Part shown: positions 1 to 5,517 of the stretch, in pieces | Numbering within the stretch: position 1 is the first letter of the stretch | Layout: each line of letters starts with the position of its first letter | DNA from: Gemmatimonadota bacterium | Lineage (GTDB): Bacteria; Gemmatimonadota; Gemmatimonadetes; Gemmatimonadales; GWC2-71-9 | NCBI GenBank assembly: GCA_003220985.1 | Contig: QHTY01000050.1 | Span: 1 to 8,388 of the forward strand | Reading direction: 5' to 3' | Length of the DNA: 8,388 nt | The notes under the pieces: model-generated | What the model was told of the DNA's origin: nothing | Seen by the model: only the letters and a program-made list of their open reading frames with translations | The model's database searches: none | Position numbers and translations under genes: made by a program

Positions 1-60
1 AAATGAACGTACAACATCCAATGTTTGTTCGGACTTCACAAATCCGGGAAAGGACACGCC
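1..60. promoter_or_regulatory. Upstream region of the DUF1259 gene with imperfect dyad and ribosome binding site
   Basis: This short non-coding stretch precedes the DUF1259 start codon. Positions 50-54 read AAGGA, six bases before the ATG at 61, which is a good Shine-Dalgarno site and decides the start. Positions 5-30 form an imperfect 26-bp dyad: GAAC at 5-8 mirrors GTTC at 27-30, and ACA at 11-13 mirrors TGT at 22-24. A second way to pair it is ACAACAT (11-17) with ATGTTTGT (21-28), with one bulged base. Such a symmetric element upstream of a gene could be an operator, but nothing identifies a regulator. I see no convincing -35/-10 pair, and the window starts too close to show the whole promoter. 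Confidence 0.35.
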
Positions 61-915
61 ATGATCGTGGTGACGCTCTGCATCCTCACTCTCAGTCTGC
101 AGCAGCCTTGGAGGGCGGTGGACAGCGCTCTAGGCAGGACGGGCAGTCTGCAAGGGGAAACTTACCGCGTTGGCTTTCCGCGCAATGATCTTCACGTCAC
201 AGTTGGCGCGGTCACTGTCCGGCCAGCCCTCGCGTTGGGATCCTGGGTGGCCTTCAAACAGACGAAGGACAGCCTCACGATGTTAATGGGCGATTTGGTG
301 CTGTTGGAATCCGAGGCGGGGCCCGTCATCGATGCGCTCCAAGGCGGCGGTATCGAGCAGACGGCACTGCACAATCACCTGGTCGGCGAAACGCCGCACG
401 TGATGTACCTCCACGTCCTCGGCCGCGGACGAGCCGTGGCCCTGGCGACGACAGTGCGCGACGCACTCGCGCGGACCGGAACCCCTTCTGTCGCGCCAGC
501 GCCGGTCTCCCCACCCGCCTTCAGTCTGGACACGGCACAGATCGCCCAGATCATCGGGGCTCACGGCCGTGTCAACGGCGGCGTCTATCAGATCAGTGTT
601 CCGCGCGGGGCGCCGGTGACCGTGGACAGTCTGGAAATACCACCCGCCATGGGCGTCGCCACGGCGATCAACATCCAGCCGACGGGCGCGACGAGTGCGG
701 CTACGACAGGAGATTTCGTCCTGATCGCAAGCGAGGTGAATCCGGTCTTGCGCGCCCTGCGCGCCAACGGAATCGCGGTGACTGCGCTGCACAGCCACAT
801 GCTGAACGAGGCCCCGCGACTCCTGTTCATGCACTTTTGGGGCGAAGGCGACGCGCTCAAGCTCGCTCGCGGGCTGCGGGCGGCGTTGGACAACGTGGAC
901 ATCAGACGGAACTAA
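61..915 (+). CDS. DUF1259 (LppY/LpqO-like) protein, probably exported
   Basis: A 284-residue protein recognised as a DUF1259 family member, related to the mycobacterial lipoproteins LppY/LpqO. The biochemical function of the family is not established. The protein is an internal duplication. The first repeat (about residues 30-140) has YRVGFPRNDLHVTV, then TALHNH (101-106) and MYLH (115-118). The second (about 155-280) has NGGVYQISVPR, then TALHSH (241-246) and LFMHFWG. A proline-rich linker joins them near residues 140-152. The repeated His-x-His pairs could bind a metal, but that is inference. A hydrophobic start (IVVTLCILTLSL) suggests export; there is no lipobox cysteine at the expected place. 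The ATG at 61 is chosen for its AAGGA site. The in-frame ATG at 25 would add 12 residues with two lysines, giving a more classical signal-peptide n-region, but has no ribosome binding site. The TAA overlaps the stop of the convergent MFS gene. Confidence 0.85.
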   Translation: MIVVTLCILTLSLQQPWRAVDSALGRTGSLQGETYRVGFPRNDLHVTVGAVTVRPALALGSWVAFKQTKDSLTMLMGDLVLLESEAGPVIDALQGGGIEQTALHNHLVGETPHVMYLHVLGRGRAVALATTVRDALARTGTPSVAPAPVSPPAFSLDTAQIAQIIGAHGRVNGGVYQISVPRGAPVTVDSLEIPPAMGVATAINIQPTGATSAATTGDFVLIASEVNPVLRALRANGIAVTALHSHMLNEAPRLLFMHFWGEGDALKLARGLRAALDNVDIRRN

Positions 916-1318
916 GGGTTCCGCACGAAGCTTCGATACAGCGCGAGATCGTAGACGATCTTCAGCGCTCCGGCGATGAAGAATGGTGCGTTGATCCACG
1001 CCGGCTGTGCGAATAGCAGCCCAGCGAACACGGGTGCAAGACTGGCTCCGATCGTGCGCGCAACCCCGGTGATCCCGCCCGCTGCCGATCGCTCTTCCGG
1101 ACTCACCACCTCCATGAGGTAGGACTGCCGGGTCGGCACATCCATCTGACTGATACTGAAGCGCGCGAAAAGCACGTTTACCGCGAGCGGCAGGGTCGGC
1201 ATGAGCGGTACGAGAATGAGCAGGACGTTTGAGGGCAGGTGGGTGAACACCATCGTGCGAACCAGACCAAAGCGTGCGGCGAGCCGCGAAGCGACGAGGG
1301 CGGAAATCCCCGCGAGCA

Positions 1319-1330
1319 GGTTCGCACATT
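1319..1330 (-). other. Frameshift/deletion junction in the MFS gene
   Basis: Reading on the minus strand, the last codon that fits the family in the N-terminal frame is AAT (Asn251) at 1330-1328. The first that fits in the C-terminal frame is AAC at 1322-1320, the start of NLLAGIS. Only five bases (GTGCG) separate them. The open span from GTG 2080 to TAG 912 is 1169 bases, which is two more than a multiple of three, so the lost length must be one more than a multiple of three if there is a single event. The missing segment would cover a periplasmic or cytoplasmic loop and the start of the next transmembrane helix. Confidence 0.75.
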
Positions 1331-1661
1331 CACGCCGAATCGCAGATAGAACCAGTAGGCCGCGAAGCTCTGTACCACGAATCCGCCGGCGAACGAATCG
1401 AGCGCGAAGAGTGCCGCGAGCCGCTGCACAACGCTCCGGGAGCGTCCCCCAAAGCGGGCGCGCGGGTGAGGCACTGTGAGCTCCGTCGCGACGGACAGGC
1501 GCGAAAAGCCGAGCACGAGTACCAACCCCAGCGCCGCATACAAGATCACGACGCCTCGATAGTGCAGTGTTTGGGATAGCATCCCGGCGCCCAGGGAGCC
1601 GAGCGCGGTCGCGAACGCGCCGGTCATGGTGTACCAGCCGAACACAGCCGTCCGTTCTTCA

Positions 1662-1691
1662 TCCGGCACGACATGGTCCGGCACGACATGG
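1662..1691. repeat. Perfect 15-bp tandem duplication inside the MFS gene
   Basis: TCCGGCACGACATGG occurs twice back to back (1662-1676 and 1677-1691) with no mismatch. It is in frame and makes the protein read HVVPDHVVPD before EERTAVFGWY, where relatives I recall have a single VPDERRTAVF-type segment. The repeat lies in the central cytoplasmic part, before a transmembrane helix. Identity of the two copies suggests a recent slippage event. Confidence 0.95.
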
Positions 1692-2076
1692 GCGAGAGCG
1701 GCTTGCTCGATGGGGAGAAATGGTCCCACCTCATTGCCGCTGGGACTGATCACGCCGATGGTGCCCGCGATCAGGAGCACCAGGAAATTGCGCGTCAGCG
1801 CCAAGACGAGTCCTGCGGCGGCCATGAGGAGGGCGCCGACAATGAGCATACGCCGCCGGCCGATCCGATCGGCGCGGGTGGTGAGCCAGAGCGAAATGGC
1901 GGTATCACCCACCAGCGTCAGCGTGAGCAGTAACCCAATCTGCTGAGTTCGAAGCCCGAGCGTAGTCAAGTACAGGACCAACACGACCGACAGCGCGCCG
2001 TAAGCGAACAGTCGCGTGAACCGTAGGAGCAGCAGCAACAGTCCGTCGCGTGGGAGTGCCCGCAGCGCACCGGGGA

Positions 2077-2080
2077 TCAC
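2077..2080 (-). promoter_or_regulatory. GTGA stop-start overlap coupling DUF5916 and MFS genes
   Basis: On the minus strand the bases GTGA hold both the GTG start of the MFS gene (2080-2078) and the TGA stop of the DUF5916 gene (2079-2077). No clear Shine-Dalgarno site precedes the GTG, so translation of the transporter probably depended on ribosomes finishing the upstream gene. No other start codon lies closer to the first transmembrane segment, which begins about 12 residues downstream. Confidence 0.65.
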
Positions 2081-4302
2081 GGAGCGAGCCGGTGGACCAC
2101 TTTCACGACGAACGCACCGTTCAGCTGCCGCGTGAAAGAGGACGTGGACGGAAATCGATACGGCGTGACTGGATTGGTGCTGTACCCCGAGTTCCACACG
2201 GCAAACACGTCGTCCCCGAGCACCGGGATCCAGTGGAACCGAATGTTGAAGTCGACGCGCTGGTCCTCGTTCGTGTACTGGACGAACCCGAGCAGGCTCG
2301 ACCGGGGATTGAAGTCGTACTCGAGGCGCGTGGACATCTGAAGCGCAGTGAAGCCTCCGCCTGGCAGGCGTGCCGCCGTGCGGGTGACATTGGCGCCGAC
2401 GATCGCATGTCCGCCGCCGCGCCACGTCCCCTGAAGCTCTACGTCGGCGCTACGCCCGCCGTAGAAGGGCCCCCAGTTCACGAACGCTGCGACGCTGAGC
2501 GGATGCGCAGCAGACATCTCGTACTGGACCTCGTAGCGCGGCCACCAATAGCGTCCCGGAGCCACCCGGACGCCGCGGAAAATGTCGAACGTATCGGTCG
2601 GCGCATCGAGCCAGCGCTGATAATTGAGTTCGAAATGATCGCCGTTGTCGCGGTCGCCGCCGAACACGCGCCACTCGAACCATGCGGTCTGCCAGTCGCC
2701 GGTGCGCCCCAATGATCCCCTCTCACTGGCTATGATGTCCCAGCTCGGAATGGGGACGGTGAAATCGAGCTGCCGGATACCGAGCACATGCGGGCGTGGC
2801 ATGAAGTCGACGTGACCTGTCGTCTCCCAGATGCCGGTCCGACGCACGAAGCCGAGGGCGGGGTCGAACCCGGAGTCGATGCGATAGAGCGAGACGAAAT
2901 TGTCGAACAGATCGTTGGGATTGTCGGCGGACAACCGCCAGGCGAGCGGAACGTCGCTGACGCCGGGAGTCCGGCTGCCAGCGATCCAGAATTTCGGCTC
3001 GAGATTCTGACCGTGCACGATGAGTGGAAGATCCACGTCGAATCCACCGGTGCCCCGCGGAGCAGCGCCGGTCATGCTCTGCAGCGCGCCAATAATCCCG
3101 ACATATGATCTCGCTAGCAGATCATGCTGCACCCGCACCACGGCATCGGTTTCACGGTTTGCGCCCGTTTGCGCATCGAGCACGCCGATGCGCCACGGGC
3201 CCTGTCTGCCGTAGAGACGGCCCCCGGCGACGATCGGGATGGGATTGCCGGCGCTGTCCAGTCCGACCCGTCGCGAATAGAACACCTGCGTGCGACCCGG
3301 CGTGCCAAAGTCGAACAGCCCGCTTGATTCCAGGAAGAACTGGCGTTTCTCCGGAAAGAAGAAAGGAAAACGGGTCAGATTGATGACCTGTTCGTCGGCC
3401 TCGACCTGGGCGAAGTCGGTCCCGGCCGTGAGGTCAGCGGTCAACGTCGGTGAGACGGCGACCTTCGCGTCGAGCCCCGCCTTGGTGCCGACGAAGCCAT
3501 CGGCGAGCCGGGCGCCGCCGCTGTCGTGCGTCGGTTCGATGACGCGGCTCAGCACGTAGGGGTATAGCTCTACGGCGTGGGCGCGGTGTAACGGCCCGAT
3601 GTCGATTAGATCGCCCGCCTTCAGCAGCTGATAGAGCCCTTCCGCGCGCCCCCAGGACCGCCACAGGTCCTGCTCGTTCTTGCGACGGATGAAGCGGCGT
3701 ACGTTGAAGCCAAACTGCAAGCCGGCCGTGTGGCGAAATCGCAGCGTCTGGAACGGTATCCGGAATTCCGCCGTCCACCCGGCAGCATCGCGCGAGACTG
3801 CAACGTCCCAGATGCCATTCCAATTCTCGTTGAGGTTATCGAGGTCGGTCAGCTGGGCGTCCCAGCGGGCACCGTTGGGATTCGTCCCGAACACGAATGC
3901 GCTGCGGCGGTCGCGGAAGCTGTCGATAAGCAGCTGCACGTTGTCATCGCTCGACAGATCGGCGTCCCGGCGCAGTTGCGTTGCGCGAATGCGGCGCGAT
4001 TCGCCGTCGTACGCGCGTACCCCGATGTAGAGGGCAGTCGCATCGCGGAGGGCCTTGACGACGGTGCGTTCGGTTGCGGGCTCGCCGACGCGCGGCTCAC
4101 GTTGCCGGAAGTCAGTCAACGAGTCGGCCCGCGTCCAGTCGGGTTCGTCCAACCGGCCATTCAGATGGATCTTGGCGCTCGCCGTCGCGACACGGAGCGC
4201 CTGCGGTCGAGCCGACGTGGGTAGCGCCAGTACCAACGTCAGTCCGAGGCTCGCGATTCGCAGACGGCTTTCTGACTTGCCGGGATCTACCATGTGCTCC
4301 AT
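2077..4302 (-). CDS. DUF5916 protein with N-terminal CBM9-like domain, outer-membrane barrel type
   Basis: A 741-residue protein of the family usually annotated as 'carbohydrate binding family 9 domain-containing' / DUF5916. A signal peptide (about residues 13-34, RLRIASLGLTLVLALPTSA) precedes a CBM9-like beta domain (about 38-230: HLNGRLDEPDW, ALYIGVRAYD, SSDDNVQLLID, GWTAEFRIPFQTLRF). The C-terminal DUF5916 region (about 245-741) holds the typical RFPFFFPEKRQFFLESSGLF (311-330), VFYSRRVGL and GGRLYGRQG stretches. Many alternating aromatic/polar strands follow, as expected of an outer-membrane barrel. Ligand and activity are unknown; the CBM9 similarity does not prove sugar binding. The start is ATG at 4302 or the in-frame ATG at 4293; neither has a well-spaced ribosome binding site. 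The open frame extends back to 4560, but that part is charged, low-complexity and antisense to the DUF1624 gene. It leads an operon with the MFS gene. Confidence 0.88.
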   Translation of the reverse strand: MEHMVDPGKSESRLRIASLGLTLVLALPTSARPQALRVATASAKIHLNGRLDEPDWTRADSLTDFRQREPRVGEPATERTVVKALRDATALYIGVRAYDGESRRIRATQLRRDADLSSDDNVQLLIDSFRDRRSAFVFGTNPNGARWDAQLTDLDNLNENWNGIWDVAVSRDAAGWTAEFRIPFQTLRFRHTAGLQFGFNVRRFIRRKNEQDLWRSWGRAEGLYQLLKAGDLIDIGPLHRAHAVELYPYVLSRVIEPTHDSGGARLADGFVGTKAGLDAKVAVSPTLTADLTAGTDFAQVEADEQVINLTRFPFFFPEKRQFFLESSGLFDFGTPGRTQVFYSRRVGLDSAGNPIPIVAGGRLYGRQGPWRIGVLDAQTGANRETDAVVRVQHDLLARSYVGIIGALQSMTGAAPRGTGGFDVDLPLIVHGQNLEPKFWIAGSRTPGVSDVPLAWRLSADNPNDLFDNFVSLYRIDSGFDPALGFVRRTGIWETTGHVDFMPRPHVLGIRQLDFTVPIPSWDIIASERGSLGRTGDWQTAWFEWRVFGGDRDNGDHFELNYQRWLDAPTDTFDIFRGVRVAPGRYWWPRYEVQYEMSAAHPLSVAAFVNWGPFYGGRSADVELQGTWRGGGHAIVGANVTRTAARLPGGGFTALQMSTRLEYDFNPRSSLLGFVQYTNEDQRVDFNIRFHWIPVLGDDVFAVWNSGYSTNPVTPYRFPSTSSFTRQLNGAFVVKVVHRLAP

Positions 4303-4311
4303 GTTCGCGGC
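4303..4311. promoter_or_regulatory. Nine-base divergent intergenic gap between DUF5916 and DUF1624 genes
   Basis: The ATG of the DUF5916 gene (4302-4300, minus) and the ATG of the DUF1624 gene (4312, plus) face away from each other with nine bases between. Three CATG tetramers (4291, 4300, 4311) each provide an ATG on both strands. Neither gene has a convincing Shine-Dalgarno site here. Promoters must lie inside the opposite gene's 5' coding region, or the transcripts are leaderless. I could not pick out reliable -10/-35 elements on either strand. Confidence 0.5.
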
Positions 4312-5490
4312 ATGAGCGCGCCTTTGTCCACACCCGCCGCCGCTGCTCCCATCACGTCCACCGCCCGCGTCGCCTCGATCGACCTGATTCGAGGCGCAGT
4401 CATGATCTTGATGGCGATCGACCATGTCCGCGTGTACTCGGGACTCCCCGCCGGCGGCCCCACGGCGGGGATATTCTTTACGCGCTGGGTGACGCACTTC
4501 GTGGCGCCCGCCTTCATCTTCCTGGCGGGCACGAGCGCGTACTTCTACGGCCGCAAGCACACCGATCTGTCCCGCTTCCTGTTGGTACGAGGCATCTGGC
4601 TCGTGCTGCTCGAGCTGACGGTACTTCGCGTCGCATGGACGTTCAACTTCGACTTCGCGAATTACCTACTGGCGGGCGTCATCTGGGTGATCGGCTGGTG
4701 CATGATCATCATGGCGGCCATGGTGCACGCGCGCGCGCGGACGGTCGGAATCATCGGCGTTGCGATCATCGTGTTGCACAACGCGGTAATGGCACCCCTG
4801 ATGCGCGCACTACCATTGGGCGAGTCGTGGAAGGTTCTGTACATCGGATTCTTCAACGGGCCGCTCGACGGCACGCCGTTGATCGTGCTGTACTCGATCA
4901 TTCCGTGGATCGGCGTGATGGCGGCGGGCTACTGGTTCGGCACCGTTCTGTCGTTGGAGCCGGCACGCCGCAATCGGATCTGTGTACGCCTCGGGCTCGG
5001 CGCGACCGCGCTGTTCCTCCTCTTGCGCGGCTTCAACATCTACGGCGACCCGCGGCCGTGGAGTGCCACACCGCCGATGCCGGCCCTGCTCTCGTTCCTC
5101 AACACGACCAAGTACCCCGCGTCGCTGCTCTTCTTGCTGATGACGCTGGGCCCGACGATCGCGCTGATTCCGCTGCTGGATCGCGCGCGTGGGCGAGTCG
5201 CGCAGTGGATCACCACCTTCGGCCGCGTGCCGTTCTTCTATTACGTCCTGCACATCCCGCTCATCCACGCGCTCGCCCTTGTGGTGTCGGCGATCCGCCT
5301 CGGGGCCGTGAGTCCGTGGCTGTTCACGAATCATCCGATGGCGAACCCACCGGCGCCCGAGGGCTACCCGTGGAGTTTGGGACTCCTCTACCTCGTCTGG
5401 GCCATCGCGATCGTGCTGCTGTATTTCCCCAGCCGCTGGTACGCCGAGCTGAAAGCCCGGCGCAGCGATTGGTGGCTCAAGTACCTGTAA
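4312..5490 (+). CDS. DUF1624 / heparan-alpha-glucosaminide N-acetyltransferase-like membrane protein
   Basis: A 392-residue integral membrane protein matching DUF1624, related to the catalytic domain of lysosomal heparan-alpha-glucosaminide N-acetyltransferase and to other membrane acyltransferases. Family features are the N-terminal ASIDLIRGAVMILMAIDHVR (residues 21-40) with D37, H38 and R40, then FFTRWVTHFVAPAFIFLAG (55-73), and near the C-terminus FGRVPFFYYVLHIPLIH (303-319). About ten hydrophobic segments follow the short Ala/Pro/Thr-rich N-terminus. By analogy it would transfer an acyl group from a cytoplasmic donor to an envelope sugar or lipid, but the bacterial substrate is unknown and no partner is encoded beside it. 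The start is ATG 4312; a GTG at 4294 would add six residues and overlap the divergent gene. The stop at 5490 is nine bases from the convergent M28 gene. Confidence 0.85.
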   Translation: MSAPLSTPAAAAPITSTARVASIDLIRGAVMILMAIDHVRVYSGLPAGGPTAGIFFTRWVTHFVAPAFIFLAGTSAYFYGRKHTDLSRFLLVRGIWLVLLELTVLRVAWTFNFDFANYLLAGVIWVIGWCMIIMAAMVHARARTVGIIGVAIIVLHNAVMAPLMRALPLGESWKVLYIGFFNGPLDGTPLIVLYSIIPWIGVMAAGYWFGTVLSLEPARRNRICVRLGLGATALFLLLRGFNIYGDPRPWSATPPMPALLSFLNTTKYPASLLFLLMTLGPTIALIPLLDRARGRVAQWITTFGRVPFFYYVLHIPLIHALALVVSAIRLGAVSPWLFTNHPMANPPAPEGYPWSLGLLYLVWAIAIVLLYFPSRWYAELKARRSDWWLKYL

Positions 5491-5517
5491 GGCTCCTGCT
5501 CATTGGACGCAGGGGCC
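5491..5517 (+). terminator. Stem-loop after the DUF1624 stop codon, possible terminator
   Basis: GGCTCCTGC (5491-5499) pairs with GCAGGGGCC (5509-5517) across a nine-base loop, giving a nine-pair stem with one U-G wobble in plus-strand RNA. It begins at the base after the TAA of the DUF1624 gene. In minus-strand RNA the wobble becomes an A-C mismatch, so the hairpin fits the plus-strand transcript better. There is no U-run after it, so it may be a 3'-end stabiliser or an imperfect terminator. Its right half lies inside the 3' end of the convergent M28 gene. Confidence 0.4.

Larger units (their letters stand above)
912..2080 (-). pseudogene. MFS family transporter, frameshifted (two fragments)
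   Basis: This is a major facilitator superfamily permease gene split over two reading frames. From the GTG at 2080 one frame gives about 251 residues. Many are hydrophobic helices, and the classic MFS loop 2-3 motif appears as RADRIGRRRML (residues 69-79). This frame reaches AYWFYLRFGVN at 1328 and then runs into non-homologous sequence. The homologous C-terminal half resumes in another frame at 1322 (NLLAGISALVASRLAARF) and continues through PSNVLLILVPLMPTLPLAV and RFSISQMDVPTRQSY to TAG at 914-912, about 136 residues. The relatives I recall have roughly 11 more residues at the join (a segment like TLGAIFFGA), so a deletion of about 31 or 34 bp fits both the missing residues and the frame change. 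A perfect 15-bp duplication at 1662-1691 repeats HVVPD. The substrate is unknown. The GTG overlaps the TGA of the upstream DUF5916 gene. It could instead be a sequencing or assembly error in an intact gene. Confidence 0.85.

Noticed and set aside
926..935. Perfect 10-bp palindrome CGAAGCTTCG near the convergent stops, as a terminator
   Set aside because: It has no loop and no T-run, and lies inside the coding sequence for the conserved YRSFVRNP end of the transporter.
283..1329. A 348-residue open frame on the minus strand across the DUF1259 gene
   Set aside because: It is antisense to a recognised family protein. Its composition (Arg, His and Ala rich, no hydrophobic core) is typical of a shadow frame in GC-rich DNA.
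2081..2425. An N-terminal extension of the MFS frame upstream of the GTG at 2080
   Set aside because: It overlaps the C-terminal coding region of DUF5916 on the same strand and reads as Arg/His/Pro-rich non-homologous sequence. The first transmembrane helix begins just after the GTG.
2050..2715. A 221-residue open frame on the plus strand opposite the DUF5916 gene
   Set aside because: It is antisense to conserved DUF5916 sequence and has no ribosome binding site or family features.
4303..4560. An 86-residue N-terminal extension of the DUF5916 protein
   Set aside because: The extension is charged, low in hydrophobic residues, would hide the signal peptide, and runs antisense through the conserved start of the DUF1624 gene.
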